This document shows positions 20,810 through 33,500 of a stretch of DNA of 64,000 bases, in pieces. Under the pieces are notes generated by a model. That model was not told the DNA's origin. It ran no database searches and saw nothing but the letters and a program-made list of their open reading frames with translations. The stretch covers positions 2,294,001 to 2,358,000 of the forward strand of contig NW_026944383.1 of NCBI RefSeq assembly GCF_033439725.1, in the 5' to 3' direction. A program made the translations under genes and the position numbers. The DNA comes from Neurospora tetraspora. Taxonomy: Eukaryota > Ascomycota > Sordariomycetes > Sordariales > Sordariaceae. The first letter of the stretch is position 1; each line of letters opens with the position of its first letter.

Positions 20810-23800
20810 AGGGTCGCACCACTCTTTGGTGGTCGGCACTTTGCCCATCCTGTCATTCAGTCATGTTTTTCAAGCGATAAAAATAGGCAAGCGCGAGCCT
20901 TGCTGCACGACACGTTTCTTTATCATATACCCTCCAGCCATGGTGGCATGAATCCCACCGACATGGGAACAACAACGACGTGCTATTTCGGCGGATAGAA
21001 ATACACCTCTTTTGGGCGACAATGGCAAACTGGATTATTCTGATACCACAAAGGCTTCCAAACGGCGCTTCTCGGTTCTTTTTTTCTGTTTTCTGACGGG
21101 ATTTCTGCGAATGATACGCTCCACCCGGGATGGAGCATTCAAAGGCGCTGCGGAATTTTTTTTTTTTTCTCACTCTCGATAAGGAGTTGTGGAGGTGTCC
21201 TTCAGGTGGACAAGGGAGGGATGAATGTGTTTTTTCCTTGGCAGTTTTGGGAAGGGGCAGGAGCCAAGCACGTGGGAGGTTCATTTCTGGGATGTGCTGG
21301 CGGCAAACAGGAAGGGGGGATCAACAAGGGGATAGTATACCAACTTTTCAAATGAGAACTCACTAGTTCCTCTGCTGGCTCGGTATCGATTGCCATCGTT
21401 GTGTGTGAGCGGGCACAATGTCTAAACAAAACAGTTTCAGGCAACTTGGGCAGTGAAACTTGAATCGTTTGGTTTCTCTCTCTCGAAGCTGACCAACTGT
21501 CTGCCCCCCACCAAGCTGTTCGTCTCGTATTTTTTTTCGGCTTCCCTCGGTTTTTTTTTTCAGCGCTTGTCATCCACATGAAATCCCCACCCATGACGTC
21601 CGTGGTTTAATCAACTCGACCATTGAGATCGTCTTGTTGAAGCACACCTTCGGTAGGCAGCATTACAAATACTGTAAATGCCGGATGGTGGGTTTCACAT
21701 CCAATCTTACCAACGAATAGGATTCAAACCGTATTCTGACAGAAACAATGGAGAATGTTACTTGTCGTTGATGAAAAGAATGTCGATAAGGGTTGTGAAG
21801 CCAAAACCTTGTCTTGGCGCTTATTTGCCAGCATATCCTTGCCTCCAACGCACCCGGCCAGGTCTTATTTCCCCGATTGCGATAAGCTATCGAAACTTTA
21901 TTTTGTCTACATCCGACTTGCGTTGACATTCCACTTCACACCTGCCCGCCTTCCATGACACTTTGGGGGAGAATACAGGAGACGGACATTTTCAGGAAGG
22001 AACAATCAAACAACAGATCACATCGATGGACCTCATCAACTGACACACTCCATCCCAAATCTCAAGCCGTCGGTGGCTCGGTGCAAGATGCCCGTTTCAG
22101 CTCGCACGATAGGAGGTATTAGATCTTGGGCTTGGCAAAACACTTGAACACTTGGCGAAGAGGGGTAAAAAGACAAACGGTTCAGGTTTGAGAACTGAGA
22201 CCCTGATGGAGGATCACAGGCAGGCAGGCAGAGAGAAGGGATCTTCGGGGGGGAAAAAAAGGCAGGAGAAGCAGCGGTAAGAAGAATCGATGGCCGGACC
22301 GGGCGGATGCACATGTGAAAAGCCAGGAGAATTCGTTGGTCTTCGTTGTTCGTTCGTTCTTGTGCCGGTCGGTAGATCTTGGGACGGAGGCTGAGATCTG
22401 CATCAAGGGGTTGCGCTGTTGTGTAGATCATCGGCATTGTTTTTTGCACATCTGATAACAAGTTGACAACTCACTGGCACTGGGCTTGGTACATCATACA
22501 GCCGAGCAAAAAAATCCGGGGAAATGCCCTCCAAACCCAAAAATACCACCGTGCCTACATCTACATAGATGATGCTGTCTGGTTCTGTGCCGTTGTGCGT
22601 GCTTCAATAACCGCCACTGCCGACATGCCGTCCGTCCATCTGTTCCCTTGGGTCCCGTCCCTTCGGCACGGCGTGCGGCCATTCGGCCAAAGGAGGCAAA
22701 AGCGGTATAACACTCCGAGATCTTGCTTAGATTTTCAAGATCAAGATCTCTTGGCACACTTCATTGTGCCTCGCAAGCGCGGGGGATTTTGGGGCCAAGC
22801 TTTCAGGTACGGACTGTACACTGTACAGTATGAAGATAAAAGCGAAGAGACAGGGCATCATCTTGCTTGATACTGACAGAGAACGGATTTCAGAGAACGC
22901 AAAACTGAAGAGGCGAAAATAAATGCATTCGAACAACACCGCTAATAATGTTCTACACGCTCGGGAGTGGTGAAAGATCAACATCTGGCAATCCAGACAA
23001 TGATTGACCAGAGATAAACTCCAAAACATGATCGTCACTGTCCGTCGCCGCCGCCGCCGCCGCCGCCGCCTCAAGCGCGACGGAATTCAGTGATCAATCA
23101 CATGAAGCCTCTACTACTCGTGTGTTAGTTGTTGCCCACTGCCACTGCCAGCGAGCTCTCCCTCCCCCACCATCACACAAAAAAGCGGGGGCAAAACCGC
23201 AAGCTGCCGTGCCACGGTGCCAAGGCACTGCGCTAATGCCAAGCTAGAGATAAGCTCAGGCAGAGGCACTGCAGGCACAACCCACCACCCACCCACAAAA
23301 CCTCCACACACAAAAGCCCACAACAAGAAATGGAAAGCCCGCCGTACGGCAGGCAGAGAAAGAAAAGAAACGACGGAGCGAGCGGGAACTTGAACTTGGA
23401 GTGAAGTTGAGATCCGAGACCCGAGACCCGAGGCCTCAGGCCTCAGGCCGAGCGGACGGACGGACGAAAGCGGATCTCCGAGCGAGCAGCTCAGCTGGTT
23501 TGGGCGGGCGGGCAGGCACGACGGGAATTCATAATGAACGGACGACGGGATGCACAGACCACACGGATACCGGCAACTGGCAATTGAAGTTGAAAAGCTT
23601 GCCGAGGGAGGGCCCGAGGCCGACCGGGCCGGACATGGCCCCACTCACGGAGAGTTACTAAACCGGGCCCGGGCCACCCGGTCCACCCGGTCCGGACTGG
23701 AGCCAAATATGCCGGAGGCCGGAGCGGGCGAGACATCCGGGCGCCGAGATGGCTGGCCGTGGTAACCGGGTGCCGGTTCGGGTGCCGTTTCAGATCCTGA

Positions 23801-24422
23801 ATTACATCAATAATTGTGGCCATGGTAAGTATGTATTCACCCTGAGCGGCTGGGGGTCAGATCACAGCACCTAGAATATACGATTCGCATTCTCCTTGAG
23901 TTATGTCAGATGGCTGATTGATCATTTGTATCGATATCAAATTTGAGCGTTGATGAATGAGTTTCCACTTGTGCCAGCCAGGCCTCTACAGTCAGTTGTG
24001 AAACATGATTCAATTACGATGTCTTCTTCGGAATGTTTTTATTCTTTGATTTGAAAAGGAGGGAGATGGTGGAGTTTGTAGAAGAGGAAGGTTGGGCCGT
24101 GGTACGTATATCTTTCGAACTTGTTTTTACTTGTGCAGAGTGCCTTAAATGAACAGAGCGTTCTTCGGTATCTTGAATCCTTTTATGGAGTCAAGCAGTT
24201 GATCTACTGGTGGCTTTTGTGTTCAAAATCCTGTAACCGAATTTCGTTCGCATAACGGCTTTTGGTTGTGTTCCTCACATGAATAATACTGTTCGATGGT
24301 AAACTGGAGGAAACGAAAAAAGCAAAGAATAAAAACATATCATTCACCCACCCTTTTGCACCTTCACATATAGTCCACAACCCATCCCTTCACAGTCTAA
24401 CCACCTACTCCCACCTACCTAC
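20810..24422. other. Intergenic region between the 82-aa gene and CFT1
   Basis: The first part is the likely 3' untranslated region of the 82-aa gene and the last few hundred bases that of CFT1. Minus-strand frames at 20853-21284 and 23491-23823 and a plus-strand frame at 22463-22870 have no recognisable domain. A (CCG)n tract lies at 23046-23070, and a 15-bp palindrome (CTGTACACTGTACAG) at about 22807-22825. I see no gene I can support. Confidence 0.4.
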
Positions 24423-27400
24423 TCAAAAATACCCCAACCCGCTCCACCCAAGCACCCCTCCCAACTCCCCTCTAACCTCCTCCCACTCCATCCCTCCCTC
24501 CTGCCCATGCAACCCATTCAACCTCAGACCCGCCAAACTCAACCCACCATTGCCTCCCAACATCATCTTCCCACTCCCCGCCGGATTGACCCCATGTGCA
24601 CCGGTGCCAACCACGTACCCCGCCCGTCCCGCAATCTCTTGCCGTTTACCCGTTCCCAGCTCCATGAACCGCTCCAGGATTTTCCCATCGACAATGTTAC
24701 GTCCGATACCTGCGTCCACGCCCGGCAGCTGCATGCTGGCCGAGGCCGAGGGCGAGGGGAGGCGGTAGCCCTTGGGGTTGAGGCCCGCAGGGTGGGGGAG
24801 GGCGTTGGTTAGTTGGACTGCTAGAGAGGAGAGGCGGCGGTAGGCGTTTTCTTGGAGGGGGCGGAGGGTGGCGAGAACGCCGGTGGGGGAGGCGAGGAGG
24901 AGGATGTGTGGGGGGTTTTCTTCTGTGTTGGAGGACGAGGAAGAGTGGGGTGTAGGGTAGACGGCGGGGAGGAGGAGGGAGGAGGTGGGGTGGTGGGCGC
25001 CGGTGTTGAAGGTTGTGCGGTGCAGGAGGAGATGGCCTTGGAGGGATTTGGGATCTGGAAAGGCTTTGTTAGTTTCTGGGGTTGAAAAGAAGAAGAAGAG
25101 GAGGAGAAAAAAAAAAAAGGGGGATACATACGCTCGGGATCAAATTGCAGAATGTGAATGTGACCATCTGCATCGCTAGCCACAATGTACAGCTCCTTCC
25201 CATCAGGCAAGAAATCCGCATTCAACACCTCCATCCTGGTCGAGCTCTTGCCGAACAGCATCATCTTGTAAGGCTCTTCCGTGTAGCCCGTGAACCACAC
25301 GCCCTTGAAGGCGTCGGCCATCAGACAGAGTCCCGTGCCGGGCAGCTCCTTGACACTCGTGACGTAACAGTTCATATCCATAAACGCCACGGGCAAGAGC
25401 GTCCCGTCTTCCTTAAGACCGCGCACCATGCATTTCTGGCCTTGGGCGACGAGCATCAGACCCTGGGTGCCCACCTCGGAGAGCGCTGTGACCGCGCCGC
25501 GCGGGATATCCTCCTTAGCGACCAGCTTCAGCTTCTTGCTGGTCTCGGGCTTGCCAGGCTCGGGGATGACGTCGGCAATGTCGAAGACGTAGACGCGGCC
25601 TCTGGTCGGAAGATCTTCGCCCTTGGTAAGAGCGGTGCCGACAGCGATGAGCTGTTTGCGCTCGTTGGTCGACTCGGACACTTCAAGGTTGAGTGTTTCG
25701 ACGCAGAGGACAGTTTCGCACGGCTCCATCTCGACGGTGTCGATGACGGTCCAAGTGATGCCACTAAGGAGTTTGAGCATGCCGCGGTCAACCATGGGCT
25801 TGAACGTGATGTTTTCGCGCGCCCATTCCTTGTGGTAGTCGTCGTCCTTGGGCAGCTCAAACGGTTCGACGTTGTTGCAGCCCACCACGTACGCCTGTGT
25901 AGGCGGGTGGTAGGCCACCGACTGCGTGTCAACTCCCACGGGGATCTTCTTGACGGAGAGACCGAGTTCAGCGTAGCTAGTGTCTGTAGGAATTTGTGTC
26001 ACCCGCGCGATACCGTTGGTGTCAGCGTAGATAAAGCCATGTTCGCAACCTTCGGTATGGAAGGAGCTCATGGCTTGGACACCGGATCCCTGTAGGCTAA
26101 GCACCCTGGGACTGGACTTGGCTGTTTTGAGAATGAAGCTGGGCGACGACCCAGGAAGGAAGACGGTGCTGTAGCCAGAGATGTTGCTGCAGCGCCGCAT
26201 AGGAAGGAATCGTTGTGCATTGTGAGGCTCGTCATCGTCCACCGGCTTCTCCTCAGGCGCCTTGGCAAAGGTTGAGTTGGGTACTTTTTGGAAGAAGAGC
26301 GATTTTGAGAACGGCTGTCCAGCAGTAGACTTGAGCCGGTAGGGTTGGTATAATGTTAGATCATCATTAGCATGGCGAAGCTGTACATTGATCGATTAGC
26401 TAACACTCATCGTGACAGGACGGGTCTATAAGGACATACGATAAGATATGGTGATTTGTGAGTCGTGTCACCCAAATCAGCGACCAAGATCTCGGCAACG
26501 GACTCCTTAGCTGTGCCTTTCCTGGCAGCATAGTCGGCAGAAAGTCCTGGTGGTATATAAGAAAGCCCTTCTGCCACATAAACTGGTTTCGTCAAGTCAG
26601 GTAGACGGTAAATCTAGTGAAGCGGGTCAGCATGTCTTCATCCGTGAGGCCTTGATGCTCTTACATATAGAACACCGCTTGTACTTAGCAGGAACATAAG
26701 AATACTATCTTTTGTTCCCTTGCCCGCGGTCTCATCGGCAAATACGCCGTTGGTGTCGGTATACAAGCATCCCGTCAGCCACTTTGTGCTTGTCAAAATC
26801 TGATCTTCTTTGTCGACTTCTTCAAGTTCCAAAAGCTTTGGACTCATTTCCGCAATGAATACGCTGAAGTCGTCCCGGATAAGAAGAAGGAACGGGTCAG
26901 CAATGCTGGCAGTCCGAACCCGCGGCTCCGCTCCCGTTTCTTCGTCAAGCATGGGCACGATCTGGCTCAGCCCCAGGTCTAGAGAGGTTGTGTTAGTATG
27001 GCACTTGAGGCGTCGTGCAAGCTTTGATCTTACGTACCTCCGTCATAGCATCGCACTTCTGACTTGAGGACTTGAAGGATTCTGGAGTCCTTCCCCATGG
27101 TCCCTGCCTCAACAGTCAAGCCAGCAGCCGGCTCGAATTCGGTTCCGGTAAGGCTCTCAAAGCCAGCTGCTGTAAGGGCATAGACATCAGAGGTTTCATA
27201 GCCATCAAGATCCACCTTGGCTACGATCATGAACTTGTGGTGCTGTCCAGAGGTGTCGTAGTCATTGTTCATGGGGCCCTTATCACCCACCAAAGTTTTT
27301 GGGATGGGCTTCTTGGCACAAACTGTCCAGAATCCTCTTGCCTCTGGGAACTCGAATCTTCCAATGATCTTTGGTTGTATTGCCAGGTTCATGATGGCGA

Positions 27401-29132
27401 GTGCGCTGGCCTTTCCCCGTCCCACGGCACAGACCAGTTGGAGATCGCTGCGGACACCTTCCGAGTTTCGTTCCTCCTCGCTGTCGGGTAACGTGACGGG
27501 TTGGCCATACGTCATCTTTTGTATTGGTGCAATGCTCAGGAGTCGGTCGTGGATGCGGAAGTTGAGATCTCCGCTCTTGATGGCCTTGGCGGCGGACATG
27601 GCTTGCTCTGGAGATGTTGACTCCTCGCCATATAGGTCATCGTCGTCGTCCTCGAGATCTTCGTCGTCGAGATCCAAATCCAAATCGGCATCCTGAATTC
27701 GCGACTTTTTCCTCTGAGTTTGGCCCTGTCTCCTAGTCCAACCAAGCAAAACGGAATCGCCTTCCTCGGAGCCCACGAACACAGTAGACCTTCCTACCCG
27801 GGACAGCGAAGTAACACGCGACTGAATGACACTACCGCCGGCTTCTGGGGCTAGCATCTTAATGCTCAGGCCCGAAACCGTACGGCCGTCGATGCGGAAT
27901 GTGATGAGCCCCAGGCGTCCGTCGTTGAGAATCAGGAGGAACTCCCCGAGTTCTGCCGCCAAGACGTCGATAGCGCAGCCTTCGAGACGAAGTTCCAAGT
28001 CGGATTGGTCGACAAGACTAAAAGAGGTGGTCTGCTTGGTGAGGGGGTTGACAGCAATCCCGTTTGATTTGCCAGACTGGTCGATATGGATGAGTTCGTT
28101 GGCTCCTACAAGCAAAGCGCCACCCACAGGTGCCGGGAGGGCGACAACACGGAAGAGATCCTGGGGCAGTCCATTGACAGCCAAAATGGTGGTGGACGCC
28201 CTTTGCTGGAGGTCTAGGGTGAAGACCATGTATGTAAAGTGGTCCTTGTGACCGAGCGAGTTGGAGGCGGTCTTGGTGGAGGACAGGACACCAATGGTGG
28301 GATCTCGATACTCATGCAGGAAGGCGAGGTGCACAGGATGGAGGAGACTAGCTTCAAGTTTGGAGAGGCGAAGGACGAAAGACGGTGAATATGGTGTGTC
28401 TTCTATAGTGCTAGCTCCATTTGCGACGGCGCCGGAAAGGTCCTTCTTGGACCTTGGGCCGTCCAGCTCTTCATCCCAATTATCCATGTCCATGTCCTCA
28501 TCCGGCTGCTTGAAGGGCAAGATGGCCAAGTTCCTCTCGCTGAACTTGAGCGCAGCGCATCTACTCGCGGGGTCTGCGACCAACAGGGTGGGATAGTGAT
28601 GCAGAGGCGCGACCCACGGGCTCCCTACGAGCTCTTCTTGTTCGTAGTAGTGAATCGAGACGGTCTCGAGAGTGTTGCGTTCGACATTCCACTCAACCAG
28701 GCTGAGACGAGCGTCGCGGAAGGAGAGGAGCAAGCAGTCGGCGCCACCGGACGAGCTGCCGCTGGGCTTCTTGATTCGCGCGAGACCTGTTATGGTGTTG
28801 GGCAGGGTGACTTCGGCGACAAGAACCAGCTTGGCGCTGTTGGCACGATCGGTCCTTGCGGCAATATTATCTCCTCCCAAGAACGAGGCCTCGAAGCCGT
28901 CATCGTCGTTTACGAGTCTGCTATCGTAGCGGCCAGCCGTCGTAGGCTTGGATGGGTTTGTACCATTGAGGGTAGCGGGGGCATCGATCTCGACGGAAAC
29001 GACCTTTGTCTTGAAGATTTGGAGTAATGATGCCTTTGCGACGGCGAGATTAGTACCCTGACCAGGGACGAGCTGGAGGGTTACTGAATGGGTGACGGCC
29101 GTGGGCGGCGTCAACTCTGTATAGCATTGCAT
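24423..29132 (-). CDS. CFT1: CFT1, CPSF160-type cleavage/polyadenylation factor subunit
   Basis: Exons (minus): 29132-27038, 26978-26665, 26613-26440, 26380-25132, 25054-24423, giving 1487 aa. Introns are 59, 51, 59 and 77 bp with GT...AG ends (donors GTACGT, GTAAGA, GTATGT, GTATGT), and each join keeps the frame. The product is the large WD-like beta-propeller scaffold of the nuclear pre-mRNA 3'-end processing complex, where CPSF160/Cft1 organises AAUAAA recognition. Evidence is the CFT1 start MQCYTELTPPTAVTHSVTLQ, an MMS1/CPSF-type N-terminal region, an acidic insert near residue 480 (DLDLDDEDLEDDDDD), and the C-terminal CPSF_A region with the RGRVYVFDIADVIPEPG and GTGLCLMADAFKGVWF segments. 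The length matches ascomycete Cft1 (about 1450). The final exon is GC-rich with Ser/Gly-rich loops. CFT1 shares an upstream region with FAB1. Confidence 0.96.
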
Positions 29133-30537
29133 CGTATGGGAGTCGGGAGCATGTCGATGCTAGACGAAGCTCGGAATAAGTTCTGGCGGCAGATGATGCT
29201 GCTTCCTGTTATTGTTTTAGTAAAGTTTAGCGCGCCAGTTGCAGAATGGTTGTAAAGTGAAGACGAAGGTACGCAGCCATAGATTTCCCTATGCGCGATG
29301 TGATGTTGAGTGGACGGAGGATTGTATTCTGTTGCCGACGATGCAAGTGGAAGTCAACACGATGATTGTCCCAAAGCTCAGACCCCCAGCGTTCTGGACC
29401 ACACATTTGATGGCTTGCTGGATCCCACCTCAGCTGAATGTTGAAGCTGTGCGACCCACAAGGTTCTCGTTGGAGAAGCCCCGCCATCCCCTCGACACCA
29501 ATTCACGTGGAGTATTGAACAAGATATTAGCATGGTACAGCACATTGTGTAGCCGTGAACTGAGACATTCTTGTACACAGCAATGACACCCAACCTGTGA
29601 CGCCATACGATCGGTTGACATTCCGGGCGGGCAAGTGTGAGACTTCTCCAACCCACACTCAACCTGTGTCTGCCACTGACGACTTGCACCTCCAGCTGAA
29701 GTGCTCAGGCTGCAACAGTGCAACATTCAACTGCACCCTGACGACTTTGGCTGGCCATTGGCGATCCTGCACCTCTTCCCCTCCAACCAAACAACATTTT
29801 ACATATCAACATGTGAACCATTTAAACGCGGGATACACACATACCTTACTTTGCTGGACCCTTCTTTTCCGAATCTGATTCATGACTGGGTGTTTCTCCC
29901 TTGTCTGATGCACCCCACGTCATCCGGCCATTGATGTTCTCCACGATTCCATCCGTACCTACCACTGCGACTTTTGTCACTTTTTTTTCTCCCGTTCCGC
30001 TGGGCTGGCAGCTGGCTGGCCGTCAAAAGTCCATTTCTTTCCCAACTTGTCGTGAGTCTTCTTCAGATCATACAATCACCACCCAATCACCACCCAACCA
30101 CGGAACCCAGGCGGCCCAACAGCTGGGATCTTGAAAGCGGGAACCTTAACCAACTCAATGAATCTGACCCATATGATAGGTCCTTTATCCTTTTTTCCAT
30201 TGGTCCCCTATTAGATAACGACGAACCTGTGAGCTACAAGGCTAGGCTTGGCCGCGGGGCAAACTATCGCTAGACACCCAAACAACAAGACGAAACCTGA
30301 GCTAGACGGCGCCAGAACCGGCTATCAGGCATACAGACTTCAAGATATAACCCATTCCATGTCCAGGTTGCCGCCTTCGTGTTCCGCCTTTATACCCTTC
30401 TGCGATTGACTGACGAGTACCCATGACCATACCGCCTGCCCGACGTCACCTAGAGAGTGTACCTGATAAAGGATGGTTTCCGACCCTCTTCACCTCCTGG
30501 ATTAGCAACGACATCTTTGTCGTCAGTTTCCGCCGAG
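29133..30537. promoter_or_regulatory. Divergent promoter region CFT1 / FAB1
   Basis: 1.4 kb separates the start codons of the divergent CFT1 (minus, 29132) and FAB1 (plus, 30538) genes. No frame here shows a domain. Both 5' leaders and promoters must lie within it, but I cannot point to a convincing TATA box, as is common for housekeeping genes. A short direct duplication of the type ACCACCCAATC occurs at about 30078-30095. Confidence 0.6.
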
Positions 30538-33500
30538 ATGGCATTCAAGCTCCCCCTTGGTCCCCTTTCGCGCTCCAACAATGGCGACCATTCCTCCGAG
30601 TCCGACTATCCGGGCGGCCGTCGCGACTCCATGGCCGCTCTCTCCATCTCTTCCCATGTCAACCAGGAACAGCTCGCTCATACCCTTGACCGAATTCACA
30701 ATACGGCAAGCCAGTCTGGGGTCCTGACCACCTTCAACGATTTCGCCCCGCCTCCTCCACCTACTGTGCCTGTCGCCGAGAGCAAGGGAACTACGGGCGA
30801 GTTGGTACAACAAGGCTTGAGTGGTCTCTACAGCCGTCTTAAGGAGGTCGTCGGGGTGGCAGGGAAATCTTTTGCCCAGGAGGCCGAAAGTTCTACTAAC
30901 ACCCAGGATGCCGCGTCCAAGAATCCCAAGAGCCCGATTCCCAATAGCTCCAACAACAGTAGCGCCAAGATATCGATTCCCTCCCTTCCCAAGGGAGATA
31001 GCTCATCCATCAAGTCGCCTTTTGATGCAAAGTCACCCTTTGATGCAAAGTCGCTCTTCAATAACAAGTCACCCTTTGAGGCAAGGCACACCTTTGATGG
31101 GCCCGCCTCTCTCGAGATCCCACCCGCCAGGTCTGCCGGCACATCACCGGTTTCGCCAACCACCATACCGGCAGACCTCCAGTCCCCCTCACAGACAACC
31201 AGACCACCATCACTTACTACGCTGCAGAGCCTCAAGACTGGAAACTCGAGCGCACAGACAATTCCGAGGACGGGAAGGACGCCCCAGTCAACCACTGCCA
31301 GCCCTACCGTTGCCCCCTTCATGGGAAAAGGGCCTTTCGAAAGGGATAGTTCTAGGGGTCCTGCCAGACACCTCGAAGAGCCCTCAAGTTGGGGCTCTAG
31401 CCGGCGGAGCATCAGCAGACATGGTGACGGATCCACGCCGCCTACCATCGCCGTGAGAACAAGTGTAGATAGCACGACGGCCGCTTTGGCGCGCAGTAGA
31501 AGGGAGGACGACGTGAGTATCGACGGCGGCATCGACAGCCCCATGAGCCCTTCTAGGCCTATACCAGATGTGCGCATCTCCTCTGCCTCGTCGCGCTTGT
31601 CCGAGACCAACCAAGTTAAGCGAAGGCCTGCCATTATTGACCGTATAAGTCAGTCAAGAGGTCATAGCCACTCCAGGTCCTCGTCTATGGAACCCGGCAA
31701 GGCAGAGCCTAGCCCCATTAGCACATCAGCTCACAGCACTGTCTATCATGACTCTTTTACTCATAATGTCAAACCACAGAGGTTGCAATCTGGAGCCATG
31801 AAAATACCAGGCACCACCACAAACGAGGGAGCCCCCGAGGTCGTCAATGCTAGACTAGAAATGATGAGGAAGCAGGTCCTGAGCAAAGAGTTCTGGATGA
31901 AAGACGAAACCACCAAAGAATGCTTTGCCTGCGGTAGCCCGTTTACTGCCTTTCGGCGCAAGCACCACTGCCGCACTTGTGGCTGCATCTTCGATTCAAA
32001 ATGCACCTCTACCATTTCCGGGCAGAAGTTTGGCGTTCAGGGAACCCTTCGCGTCTGCAAGAATTGCTTGGAGGTCATAAACCGCCGCTATGAAAGCGGA
32101 TCCGATGATTCAGCGGATGAGCCCTTTTTGCCCACCATCTTTCGTTCCAACCAGACTAAGCCGCCTCCTCTTCCAGCTAGACCTCAGGCGGATGACGAGG
32201 TTAGTATTGCCGAGCGAACGGAGCAAGCGAATGACACAAGGTCCGCCAAAACGCCCATGATGGCGATTCCAGCCACACGCCGAGTTGGTGATAGCAATCG
32301 TCACTCGGCCGTTCTGGAGATTGATATGCCACAGCTCAGCCGCCCAGGATCATCTCGGTCGCTGAGATCACTTGCGGCGGGCCGACCACAGTCGTCTAGT
32401 CACCGCAGGCTTCATTCAAAACATACCTTCTTGAATAGATTCAAGTCTACTACGACTGATGACAGGGCGCCTTTTCGCAAGCCTGCCAGCGAAGAACTCG
32501 GGAGAAAATCCAAATTCAGCGCGTTCCACGACGACAATATCATTGACCCAGAACTTGCCCCCTATATGTCGGACGAGTCAACCGATGACGAACAAATGAG
32601 TAGCATATTTGCAACCCTGAACAGCAATGATGTGCCAGCGGCCAGCCTTGATCCCGACAAAGCCAGCATGGGCTTTAGAAAACATAGGTTCCGCCACGGC
32701 GAGAAGAGCATCAGCGGACTTAGTTATACCAGCAGAGGCCACGAAGACACTGGTTTACCAACTCTCAATCTCCATACCCGGCCAACCAGAAAGAGAAACC
32801 TCAGCACTGCAAGTGTCACGGGCCACCCGCTGCGGTCACCACGCCCGAGATCTGGTATCTTCAGCATCATGTTAAACACTGGTGCCTCAGCTGACGCCTT
32901 ATCTATGTGGGATAATCCTGGAGTTGTCGAAGCATCTGCACTCAGTAGAAGGGATTCTTATTTCGAGGGCAGGTCACCAACCGGTGGACTCAACCCCATA
33001 AGCATGAACCACGTCAAGAAGCTCTTCCGGCAGCTTTTGAACGACGCGGAAATTCCCAACCCTGCAGCGTGGGAAAAGGCCCTCATCCCAATCCTTGACA
33101 GGTGTGCTGATGACGTCGATCCGGACGTCCGCAACGGAGATGACATGGACATTCGACACTGGATCAAGTTGAAAAAGATACCCGGCGGCAAACCCGGCGA
33201 TACTGCTTACGTCCATGGAGTTGTCTTTTCCAAGAACTTGGCCCTCAAGACCATGCCCCGCAAAATCGAGAATCCCAAAATCGTCATCATCACTTTCCCA
33301 ATCGAGTATCAGCGGCACCAGGAGCAGCATTTTATGAGCTTGCAGCCGGTCATAGAGCAGGAAAAGGAGTATCTGAGGATGGTGGTGAACAGAATCCTAA
33401 ACCTCGAGCCTCGGGTGTTGCTCGTCGAAAAGAACGTTTCTGGCGTGGCTTTACAATATCTTTCGGAAGCCGAGGTCGCGGTCGTGTATAACGTCAAGCC

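Noticed and set aside
23491-23823. 110-codon minus-strand frame with good start context (TTACCATGGCC)
   Set aside because: Sequence is dominated by GGCCCGG-type repeats, no domain and no conserved pattern visible.
25082-26095. 337-codon plus-strand frame
   Set aside because: Antisense shadow of the CFT1 exon, whose protein is clearly recognisable.
30828-31634. 268-codon minus-strand frame
   Set aside because: Antisense shadow of the Ser/Pro-rich N-terminal part of FAB1.
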